Shown one piece after another: positions 55,198 to 64,000 of a DNA stretch of 64,000 nt. The notes under the pieces are model-generated. The model saw nothing but the letters and a program-made list of their open reading frames with translations, had not been told where the DNA came from and did not search any database. The stretch spans positions 135,001-199,000 of the forward strand of contig JAEMWC010000624.1 of NCBI GenBank assembly GCA_016490735.1, given 5' to 3'. Within the stretch, counting starts at the first letter, position 1; every line of letters begins with the position of its first letter. A program made the translations under genes and the position numbers. This DNA comes from Pachyseris speciosa. Taxonomy: Eukaryota; Cnidaria; Anthozoa; Scleractinia; Pachyseridae.

Positions 55198-56470
55198 GTT
55201 AACTTAACTCCACATCATGGGGGTTATGTCCTGCTTGTGTCAATTTACAAAGATTTTAAAATACTATACTTGTATATATATAGAGAGATTTTAGTGGATA
55301 AAATAACCATAGAAAATCTTTGTAAATGTCAAATTTACAAACATTCTTCAGAGATTTTGTTAAGTCTGTAAATTTTTCAGTTTTCCTTCTTATTTCAGCA
55401 GTTAAATTTCATAATCATTTCATAAACATTCTAAAAAGAAATATCACAAAAAGTGTATAAAATATCTATAAAAATGATTTTACAGATATTTTGTATGCCA
55501 TATGTAAAAGTAGGTCAGATTTGAACTCTCATAAAAAGTCTGTAAATTTAAGATTCACAGACATTTCATTAACTCTGTAAATGGTCCAGATTTTCCAGTG
55601 TAGTATTGTGGTGAAGTCCTTTTATTCACGAGACAACACCTTGTATTGGCAGGTCGGAAATACACTATGATTAGTGACAACTTTAAAAAAAAAAAACGAA
55701 TACCTGTTGCGAGGAGAACACTTGCTCCGTCATGTGGGGATTGTGTGCATAGTTAAGCCCTGTGTTTCTGATAAAAATCCCAGACATACTGAAAACTTTT
55801 TTCTCAAATGATGTATGTTAAAAACTCTGCGCACACCAATATGGTTACAGCCAAGTCCTGATAGTCTTGTGTGAGTTGAACCGAACCACTAACGTCAGAT
55901 CAAATGGATTTTTTAAGAGATTCTGAACAAGTTACACTGCAAGACAGAGGAGTCACGCATCTGTCACGCTATATACGTACCTTTGGACAGGAATGCATAT
56001 GTTTACCAAAGCTCTGAAAGCTGAACTACGATCGACTTGGACTACATAGGAACACATTAACCCGGGCCGGATGGCCATATGGACGTTTCAAATTCGTAGT
56101 TCATTTGACCATAATTCGGAGCTTGCTCGGAGTATTTAGTCAGTACGTATTAGTTTATCTGTACGTAAAAGTCAGCCCGGACACACCGTGCAACAAGATG
56201 AAACTGATCTTATACCACGATCATCACTAATTTTCATACGAAGACAATCAATTCAAACACAAATAAGTATGAACGATGTTTTTGGATATGTCAACAATGA
56301 AACACTATTTGGGTGGTCAACACACACACAAAAATGTTCTTTGGAGCAGTGACCACATATACATTACTTAAGATTTAAAAAAATAAACTACGCTTTTCGC
56401 GAGCTTAAAAGCCAGAGCTAACGGGAATAAATATTACGTAAACACAACATCAATAAAGATATGACTTTAC
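55198..56470. other. No gene recognised
   Basis: AT-rich DNA with recurring TTTACAAA and TCTGTAAAT words (55240-55580), loosely like the start of the satellite at 36.8 kb. A weak exon-like segment near 55705-55765 stops after nine codons in the phase its neighbour would need, so it is not called. Confidence 0.45.
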
Positions 56471-56539
56471 CATCTCATCCTTGAAGGTCTGACACACGGT
56501 TTCCTCGACATTCCTCTTCTCTTTCAAAAATGTGAAAAT
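56471..56539 (-). CDS. Isolated candidate exon, gene unidentified
   Basis: 69 nt between a CAG acceptor and a GTAAAG donor, open in one frame: FTFLKEKRNVEETVCQTFKD plus three flanking residues. The pattern (hydrophobic start, FL, then VxxxFKDE) resembles helical SAM-like domains, but one short exon cannot settle that. It may belong to the minus-strand gene whose other candidate exons lie below 53.4 kb, or to a separate one. Confidence 0.35.
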
Positions 56540-56702
56540 CTGGCGACAATATAAAATACGTTAGTTGTTGAAAAATTTACTTCGTAAACCGGAGTAAAGC
56601 AAAACAACTGACAAAATACTTGGTTCAATTCCCGATCTCGAACCGTGGACTCCATGTTGTTTCTGAGGGTAACCAGGCATAGCAGTGTCACATGGTCTGA
56701 GA

Positions 56703-57034
56703 CTAGTAGCAAGCTAAGTAGCAAGCTAACTCGCAAGCTAAGTAGCAAGCTAAGTCGCAAGCTAACTAGCAAGCTAAGTAGCAAGCTAACTCGCAAGCTA
56801 ACTCGCAAGCTAACTCGCAAGCTAAGTCGCAAGCTAACTCGCAAGCTAGGTCGCAAGCTAACTCGCAAGCTATGTCGCAAGCTATGTCGCAAGCTAACTC
56901 GCAAGCTAAGTCGCAAGCTAACTCGCAAGCTAAGTAGCAAGCTAACTCGCAAGCTAAGTCGCAAGCTAAGTCGCAAGCTAACTCGCAAGCTAAGTCGCAA
57001 GCTAACTCGCAAGCTAAGTCGCAAGCTAACTCGC
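56703..57034. repeat. 12-bp satellite, about 27 units
   Basis: Units alternate between GCAAGCTAACTC and GCAAGCTAAGTC with few other changes. Because 12 is a multiple of three, both strands stay open: one reads SKLT/RKLS tetrapeptides, the other LRVS/LRLS. I regard the open frames as by-products. Confidence 0.95.
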
Positions 57035-57092
57035 ATCAATTCCAAAAAAAAAAGTGAGAGAAATGCATGTCCCTTCAAAGCCACCGTAGATT

Positions 57093-57440
57093 TGTGAATG
57101 TTTTCTGCTTCAGTATCCTTCTATATCCCCTGATCTTGTCTCTCTCGTACGGCTTTCCGCCATGTTTACTCGCATATACCGCGTCGAACTGACGCTGGCC
57201 GCGGATGCATATGATCTTTGCCCGAAGGGCAACGAAAAAGCTTCGGAAATCGGAAAGCGAAGCTTTCCGAACAAGGTACGAAGTGCCGAGTAAAAGAAGA
57301 GTAAGCCAACCTTTTGTAACCGTGAGCGCCCACAGTACTTTGGTCCGCGGTACATGCAAATAAACATTGCTGAAACCGTACCAGAAAGAGACAAGATCGG
57401 GGATATAGAAGGATATGGAAGCAGAAAACATTCACAAATC
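57093..57440. mobile_element. 348-bp foldback or MITE-like element
   Basis: The ends are long inverted repeats (about 60 bp): TTTGTGAATGTTTTCTGCTTC (one base short of the full start) at the left and the inverse near 57435. Both arms contain TATCCTTCTATATCCCC. The overlapping open frames at 57075-57484 are not recognisable proteins. It borders the retrotransposon remnant at 57.6-59.1 kb. Confidence 0.75.
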
Positions 57441-57600
57441 AGAAGGATTTCATTTCGACAATCTTTATCGTACAAAGTAAACATATCTTGGAATTAACAA
57501 GGTGAGACTTTGTCGTGTACGAACGAACAGAACTCCTCTGCACCCTGTGATTCGAGCGGATTTTACTCTTTTAACGCCTTTTCATATACGGCTTCCTCTG

Positions 57601-58422
57601 CTAAAGTTCGCTTAGCTGTTGTTTCAGTCTCAGTGTATTTATGGTCTTTTGTTGTTCTTCAATCTTGTCACTGAATTTTAATTTCTCCTCTAGTGCCGCG
57701 CATTTTGCTTTCACATTAATCAAAGTTTCTTTTGAAGAGCGCGATGAACCGGATGTCCATGACTTTATCGAATGGTTTGACTTGCGTGACGATTGTGATC
57801 CTGCAGATAAGGTTTCATCTTTGTCTAGTGTCAACTCTTTGTTTAACGCCGCACTTTGTGCTCCTTGAATTGAATCTTTTACCGTTGAAAGTAATTCGGT
57901 TATGAGCTCTACTTGGAGAGTATTTTTCACCAGGTCTAGCCGACTGTGCAATTCGTGTTCGGTTTTTTCGGCGAATGCAATTAAATCTTTAACCTTCCTG
58001 TCTATTTGATCTCGGTCTTTTGAGCCGGCGAGGTATGCATGGAACGCGGTGACGTTTGCGTGAAAACTCTTGTTTGCGGCCTTAGCTGAATTTTCCTTTA
58101 CCGCGGAACGGAACTCAAAGACCTTTTCGCTCATAGTCCGCGAACGTGTTTCCGATGTGTCCCCTTTCTCAGAAATTTCTGAACCTTCTGCTTGATCAGG
58201 GGAGATTGTCTCTGTACTTTGCGCCAAAGTTTCACTAAAGCCAGTATCGCTGGTTTTTTCTGGCGTAGTGCCGGGTTTTGTCTTTTGTTCGCTCTTTTGC
58301 GAGTGGCTCATAGCGTAGTACTTCAGGTATTTGGGCGACAAGTTCGACGGGGTGATGAGACCCAGACACTCTTGTTTTTCTAAAACTCTGTTTCTACCAG
58401 TAACTAACTTAAATTTAGGCAA
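57601..58422 (-). pseudogene. Gag-like ORF of an LTR retrotransposon (possibly BEL/Pao), remnant
   Basis: 273 codons, hydrophilic. It has a Ser/Thr/Glu-rich N-terminal part, a helical middle (DRKVKDLIAFAEKTEHELHS), a Ser-rich stretch (SSRKSNHSIKSWTSGSSRS) and a coiled-coil end (LEEKLKFSDKIEEQQKTINT) that stops at LKQQLSEL. I recall this layout from gag-like proteins of coral BEL/Pao elements, but the subfamily is not certain. Translation could start at MSHSQKSEQ (residue 38). No protease, RT or integrase follows; the sequence runs into the element at 57093-57440. It could also be an unrelated host gene. Confidence 0.5.
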
Positions 58423-58751
58423 CGTTAATCTTTTCCTCGTCGTCTGCAGAGGTTTTAATTGGTGTTCTTTGGTTACGGGTTTTAAATAGTATTTGAATGT
58501 TCTTCTTCAAAGGAATTTCACTTTTCCTCTGGCGGATCGAGAATGTTCCATTGTCCGTTTTGCCGAGCACGTGCTCTTCTCTTCTTCTCAGCCTCTTCCT
58601 CTCCCCCTTTTTTTCTCTTTTCAGTTACGATAACTAAGGAACGGACTTACGTGGTGTCCTCGGTTGACTGCTCAACTGTTTCCAGGGATGGAAGTGTCTT
58701 CTGGCTCGGATGAGCTTGCTTGACTTGAATTCAACTGTACAGATATTCGAC

Positions 58752-59134
58752 TGTAGCGCGTCAGCTCCGGTAGTGGAGAGATCCGTAAAACTAAGAAAAC
58801 TTAATGACTCAGAGATTCCACAAGGCTGAAGTTTATTGTGCCAACTCTTACAGCAATCCTGTCTGGTAGGACGTGTTGGGGCGAACGCTCTTAGTAGGTT
58901 CTGAGTTTAACAGCAATAATCGGAGGTTTCGTGATGTAACCCGATGTTACTCAAAGTTACCCAAAGTTGCCCGTCGAATTTCTGTGAGCCTTATGGAAAA
59001 TTACACAAGTTTAGCGGTATATAGGCAAAGGTCACGTGACAACTATCAGAAAGTCATTGTGACGTAAGCTGTGGTAAAAGCTAAAATAGGGCATAAAAAT
59101 ACTGCGGAAACTAGGGCACACGGGCTCCGTTACA
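58752..59134 (-). mobile_element. LTR upstream of the gag-like ORF
   Basis: 383 bp bounded by TG...CA: on the minus strand it begins TGTAACGGAGCCCGTGTG and ends GACGCGCTACA. It contains a TATA-like box (CTATATACC) after CACGTGACC, and a later AATAAA. That order is what an LTR promoter and polyA site should have. The matching second LTR is not in the window. No clear tRNA-primer site follows it. Confidence 0.6.
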
Positions 59135-60670
59135 GATATAGTAAGTAGATTTTTGCCAAATGGTTAAAATTTATATTACATTTCTACTGATATATTTCCA
59201 ATTTCAACACAGCTGTGGATTGTTATGGAATACAACTTAAAAGCATACTTGCTCTAATTACTAAGTTAAATGAGACTAAAATATATCAATTACAAAAGAT
59301 TTAGTTCTATCAATACACGTTTAAAATGATATATACCAACAATGGTTACGATCTTTCCTGACACTGGTCCTATATATACGTGCTATCATTAGTGTCATTT
59401 CCCCTCAGTTTTCTATAATGCATTCTGATGTCCATTCTGCGTGGTAACGTAGGATTTTTCTTTCATTTTCAAAGCCCTTGATACAGACATCTTAAGCTTA
59501 TTAGCATAGATTCTATAAAATTTATACTTCATTGCTATTCTACGTCCTCTGTCAGAAACGGTCTAGAATTAAATGTATAGGTGAGCTAATAAGTATGCCA
59601 GTATCATGACTTAGTGTTGATGGAACTCTATAGTTTTAAAAATGGGTGAACCTTGTGACTTGGAATATATTAACTGGGTGACCTGCAAAGCTCTCAACAA
59701 GGCCTTTTAATTGGTTCATGAAGCAGCAGACGACGGACTCAAGAAAGGCCGGCTCTTGGAGATTCGGGTTACCGTGATCAATGATAACGTTAAGATCCTC
59801 AGAACTAACGAGTGACCTTTATCCTTGTTTAAGGAAACATAACGACTTAAGAAACCATGGTTGCAAAGTTGAGGGCTAAGGAGTTTGTAAGTAGTACCAG
59901 CATCATAGTTTACACTTGATATATTCAAAACTTTGGTCTAAGAAAGTTGGTATTTAGCCGGTAGGTACACTAGTACATGTTACAAGCTATTTATTAGCCA
60001 GCGAGAAAGCTCTCCTGGGTGTAGGGAGTGGGGAACGAAAGGGAAAGAGATAAAGATTGTTTCCCTGTTGAGTGCAAAAATAGTCGTCACTGCCGTAAAG
60101 CCATCTGGACGTTGGAGAAACAGCTTCATAAACAAAAGAACGTAATTCCAAAATGGTGTCCCATAAATTTTAAGAAGAACCCAAAGTTAGTGGTAATTAC
60201 TTAAACACTATTAATATTAACACCAACGCCCTCATCCCCCCCACCCCTATCCGCCTAGGCAGAGCAGAGTAATGTGTAACGGGGTAATTACATGGAAAAG
60301 CTGGATCACGTAAGGCAATCGAACCAGCAAGTCTGTGTTTTGGCTTTTGAGCATCAGCGGCACAATTAAACCTCTGAAAATAGAAAGCTTGCTATTAATC
60401 TCAATCAAAGGTGGTTTAACATTAAATGCTCTTTGCTCCAAAGGTTTTGGCAACGTCTTTTCCTGATGACTTTTCCATAAACGTGGAGACTCCTCGAGTT
60501 GCCAAACTTGCACTTTAATTTACGGCTCATCTCATCCACTGCCTTTACTTTCCAGTTTTTCTTTTGTTACTTTGGTCAGGTGAGATAAAACGTTCATGGG
60601 TAGGGGAGGTGAGAAACGTTTGTATTCTAGACTACTGAAAACGGCCGTTGTTTTGCAGCATGCTCAGTAT
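59135..60670. other. Intergenic, 3' of the polycystin gene
   Basis: No gene recognised. A minus-strand open frame at 60513-60247 has no known domain and may lie in the 3' UTR of the polycystin-like gene. Confidence 0.5.
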
Positions 60671-62472
60671 TTACTCCAGCAAATCTAAATCATGTAGGAG
60701 CTTGTTAAGCCTCCTTAATCTGTCTTCCAGCTGTGCTACGTTCGATTTCTCCATCTTATTTCTTGCCTTTGAGGTGCTGTTCATTTTCTTTACAACTCTG
60801 AAATCGTCAAAAGATATTTTGCTCTTTTTTTTAGCATGTGACTTGGACAAATCCTTGGAATTGTTGGTACTTTTTATCCACCGACTTATTTTAGCGAAAT
60901 CAACCTTCTTTTCTGTCTTGCTATCCAATGGCGCACTCATTTTGATCCACTCACTTACTTTGTCGAAGTCAATTGTTTGGGGCATGACAGTGATATATCT
61001 GACGTTTATTTGGGTGGAAAACTGCACTCTACGGACCGCGGTAGGACTGGTCTCATAGTCCTCCTGAAATTGGATGTTAGAGCTACCCGATAGATCACAA
61101 TCTACGGAGCTCGTGAAGGGCTTAACAGCATCTCTTGGGTCATTCAATGAACCCCTTTTCGGCACCAAAGTGTTTGTCTTCTCTGCATCAATTGTGATTG
61201 AGACGTCTCTTTGCCTGTTCTCCCTTTGGAAGGTATCAGCTATCACCGGGGACACCACTTCTCCATTTGGATCTTCTTTCGAGCCACCGTCGCCTTGTCT
61301 GAACAGGGATGTTTGCTGTTTATTCCAAGTAAATTCAAAAACTTTGAATGCATAAATTAGCCACCTCGATGTCGTCTTCATCCTTGGCAAAGTGCGTAGA
61401 CTTCATTTGAGCTTCATTTAGAATCGCGACAAACATGTTGATAAGGATGGTCATGGTAATGAAAATAAAGCTTCCACTGTATAGGTTAGCAACTCTCCAA
61501 TCCACCTCTTTCAGCTCTTTCCGTGGAAACTGGCTTCCGAGACTCATGAGAAACTGCGACACCATAACAAGCTTCAGTGAAGAAAACATGTAGGCGTTTT
61601 TGCCAAAGAGGAGTAGACCTGCATGCCCATATGCAATGAAGACAATGGCGAAAACTACCGTAAAACTCATGAGCGGCCTTGCAGACTTTCTTATTGCTAT
61701 AAAAAGTGTTACAATATGACTGTTTAATTTCAAGAGTCTTAGAAGTCTCAGCACGGCAACAGTGAGAGAAACGCATATCATGCTATTTTCCTTCTCAAAC
61801 CAGGACAGCGTGTTGTGGAAACTGATGGAGGCGTGCGGATTTAACTTGAGTTTCTGCAGAGATGATGTCATCGTAATTTCTCTTTGTATGGAAAATGCCA
61901 CGACAAGTACTGAACTTATGATCTGAAGCATTTCAAGCCAGTTCCAAATCGACGAAAAGTACGAAAATTTCATCCGGAAAAACTTGATGCACTCAGTCAC
62001 TAAGAAGTAACCAACAACAAAGCCAAAGATGAGAAATATAATCAGGTAAATGTCTTTTGAGACGGAATCTGATTTCACCCATCGCATTACTCTGACTTTC
62101 ATGGATGGTTCCAAAAATCCGGAGGGAAGCATCTCGAAATAAATAGCTGCATCTGCCAGTAATTTGGTGCCGGCGTTGTAAGATGAGACCTCGACGAGAA
62201 CCACTCTGGTTTGACAATCCATCCATTTGTTCTTGGTTAGATCATTGTATCATTGCCACCTTTGTAAAGGCCATGCAAACCTAGACTATCATGGCTTTCT
62301 AGCTCGTCTTTTGACCGGTAGTTCCAGTTTTCAGGGCAAACATGCGTTTTCTGTTTGGACGAATTAGTGTTGGATGACACGTCCCATCCCAGTTTGTCCT
62401 CTTCGTCTTCGGAGTAGAAATCGTAGCACGACATTATGGAATTCACAAATAGCGTTGGGATGATGCAGGAAT
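60671..62472 (-). CDS. Polycystin-family cation channel (PKD_channel), 3' part, with a frameshift
   Basis: Membrane channel of the PKD1/PKD2 family. Exon 62472-61365 begins at a TTTCTTCAG acceptor with the end of the extracellular polycystin domain (CYDFYSEDEEDK, NWNYRSKDELESHDSLGL, KGG). It continues KWMDCQTRVVLVEVSSYNAG, TM2 (IYLIIFLIFGFVVGYFLVTE), further helices, a pore region FLMSLGSQF and the last helix FIFITMTILINMFVAILNEA. The last exon, 61315-60671, holds a hydrophilic tail ending in a leucine-rich helix (LEDRLRRLNKLLHDLDLLE). Frame breaks between KGGND and LTKNKW (62240-62256). The exons are joined by a possible 49-nt intron (61364-61316). Upstream exons lie outside the window or were not recognised. 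Either a decaying gene or a sequence error. Confidence 0.82.
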
Positions 62473-62572
62473 CTGAAGAAAGAAGCAATACCATTAATAA
62501 GCTAAAAAGGTCTGCATCGTTCAAGCCAATAGAATTCCCCTTGAGCAACAACAACAACCTTTTTATTTCGGG

Positions 62573-62757
62573 AAGCAGGGTTGGCGCAGTGGTGAGGCTC
62601 GCCTTCCACCAGTGTGTCCCGGGCTCGCTTTACGCACCCGCGGTCATAAGTGGGCTGAGTTTGTTGGTTCTCTACTCTGCTCCGAGAGGTTTGTCTCCGG
62701 GTACTTCGGTTTTCCCCTCTCCTCAAAAACCAATATTTGATTTGATTTGATTGAAAG
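62573..62757 (+). mobile_element. tRNA-headed SINE, copy 2
   Basis: Same family as 22281-22470: GGTTGGCGCAGTGGTGAGG, then TTGGTTCTCTACTCTGCTCC and a TTTGATTTGATTTGATTG tail. Its A box is damaged (a 3-base gap) and its B box mutated (GGCTCGCTTTACGC), so it is older or inactive. It lies just upstream of the polycystin exon. Confidence 0.85.
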
Positions 62758-62865
62758 TTTGTTTGATTTAGAGGGCCACAAGGGAAAAAACTTTAAATTA
62801 ATAGGTGTTACCCCTATAAATAAAGGTTATTTTTTTAACCCACATATAAGCTGGGGTTCTGGGTC

Positions 62866-62975
62866 AGCTTCATACAGCCTTGCTTGTCCAAACCAGTCAG
62901 GCAACTCGCCGGCTTCGTTGCCGGACTGGTTTGGACAGCCAAGGCTGTATGAAGCTGACCCAGAACGCCCCACCC

Positions 62976-62976
<1 letters not shown>
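62866..62976. repeat. Foldback repeat, arms about 50 bp
   Basis: GTTCTGGGTCAGCTTCATAC on the left returns inverted as GTATGAAGCTGACCCAGAAC on the right. The inner arms TGTCCAAACCAGTC / GACTGGTTTGGACA are interrupted by a few mismatches; the loop is near CGCCGGCTTCG. Confidence 0.9.

Positions 62977-62984
<8 letters not shown>

Positions 62985-63021
<37 letters not shown>
62985..63021. repeat. (TG)n microsatellite
   Basis: About 18 TG units following TATATA. Confidence 0.95.
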
Positions 63022-63023
<2 letters not shown>

Positions 63024-63239
63024 GTTGTTACCAAATTTTAAACCCGTTTTTAAACGATTTACGATGAAACAGCTTTTGCCCCACAAAAGTGACGCAAAAA
63101 ATGTGTCCTATTAAAGAGTAGGGAGCACATGTTACACGCAGGAATGGGTGCAGCACGAGTGCAGGAATAAGTCCTGAACGAGTTCTACGGCCCTGCCGCC
63201 CCGGCGGAGGGAAATAACGTCCCGCCCACCCAAGCCTAG

Positions 63240-63401
63240 CCTGATCTTGGAGAGCTGATTCAAAAACTTCCTTCCGAGCTGAAGGAGAAGATTCTTAAGG
63301 AGGTTAACGCAATAAAAGGTAGAGAGCGAAAGGTGGGTTGGGATATGGTTCATGATGACTTAAGTTTAGATTTTCAAAATAAAGAGGTTTATCCAAAATA
63401 A
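63240..63401 (+). pseudogene. Short coding-like remnant, family unknown
   Basis: Open for 53 codons after an in-frame TAG at 63237: LGELIQKLPSELKEKILKEV, KGRERKVGWDMVHDDLSLDF, then stop. The amphipathic LPSELKEKIL segment is F-box-like, but the piece is too short to name. No start codon or splice sites support it. Confidence 0.25.
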
Positions 63402-63520
63402 AAATAAAAAAGTAAGACCAGACAATGCCAAACATGTGGAACAAATAATTGTTGTGAGGATTGTTTTAATAATTTCGTTGAAGAGATAAACCTTATTTTA
63501 AAAGCTAACCCCTTATTTGA

Positions 63521-63562
63521 ATATATATATACAATCATATATATATATATATATATATATAC

Positions 63563-63628
<66 letters not shown>
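63521..63628. repeat. (TA)n microsatellite with a (CATA)n core
   Basis: Alternating TA, interrupted by CATACATACATAC at 63560-63574. Confidence 0.95.
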
Positions 63629-63631
<3 letters not shown>

Positions 63632-64000
63632 CGAAGAAAACGGTGATCCATATTAAAGAGTAATTGTGACAAAGGTTCCTGGGCCGCAAAAGAGCCAAAG
63701 AGCAAAAACACTATATTAAACCACCTTGGTTTCACCCCGAAGACTATGAAGAAGACTTTTTGAAATTCTGGTGAAGTCCTATAGGTTTTCCGAGTTCTGA
63801 GAGCCTTCAAAATATTTTTGTGAAGCGGCAGCGACGGCGCTACACAAATCTGGTTTTTGTTATTCCACAGCTTTTACATTTGACCGTTACAATTTTCCTT
63901 CCATTTGTTGTTATTTTAAATTTTATTGTCTCCCAAACCTTTTTTTTTTCTTCTTCACACAGTAAAGATCCTCCATTTGATCTTTTGAGGCTTTGTTATA
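63629..64000. other. No feature recognised
   Basis: The remaining sequence shows no exon, repeat or RNA gene I can support; a short minus-strand open frame across 63535-63810 is largely microsatellite. Confidence 0.5.

Noticed and set aside
57075..57484. Three overlapping minus-strand open frames of 89-124 codons
   Set aside because: They overlap the inverted-repeat element, contradict each other in frame and show no known motif.

Overview
The window is nuclear DNA of an animal, most likely an anthozoan cnidarian and probably a stony coral. Genes are split into short exons with GT-AG introns. Their families (adhesion GPCR with thrombospondin repeats, polycystin channel) fit that, and the intergenic DNA is packed with repeats I associate with coral genomes: Penelope-like elements, a tRNA-like SINE, MITEs, satellites and hammerhead-bearing repeats. 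The species call is inference.

Left part (about 2-23 kb, minus strand): one essentially complete adhesion GPCR gene. I assembled 18 coding exons by hand. Every splice phase agrees and the summed length is 2178 nt, or 725 codons plus stop. It encodes a signal peptide, two TSP1 repeats, a Thr-rich linker, a GAIN domain with GPS, and seven membrane helices. Its introns hold a MULE-like element with a RecQ fragment, a Tc1/mariner-like element, a Penelope-like 3' end, satellites and a SINE. The promoter and first-exon region is duplicated at 30-34.6 kb, giving a second, diverged signal-peptide exon.

Middle (25-47 kb): two copies of a 4.5-kb non-coding interspersed repeat, each with a different MITE inside, so each serves as the other's empty site. 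Between them lies a degenerate Penelope-like element (reverse transcriptase plus GIY-YIG nuclease). The most striking object follows at 39.08-41.33 kb: nine tandem 255-bp units, each carrying a hammerhead self-cleaving ribozyme on the minus strand, the whole array flanked by a 15-bp direct repeat. It looks like an animal retrozyme locus. It appears to sit in an intron of a weakly recognised minus-strand gene, in the same orientation.

Right part (47-64 kb): mostly gene-poor DNA, then a 1.2-kb array of five identical tRNA-like genes (one inverted), itself flanked by a 14-bp direct repeat. Next come a 12-bp satellite, an LTR-retrotransposon remnant (one LTR and a gag-like ORF), and the 3' part of a polycystin-family channel gene carrying a frameshift that an 8-bp local duplication explains.

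Exon coordinates come from manual splice-site reading and family recognition. No alignment, folding or gene-prediction program was run.
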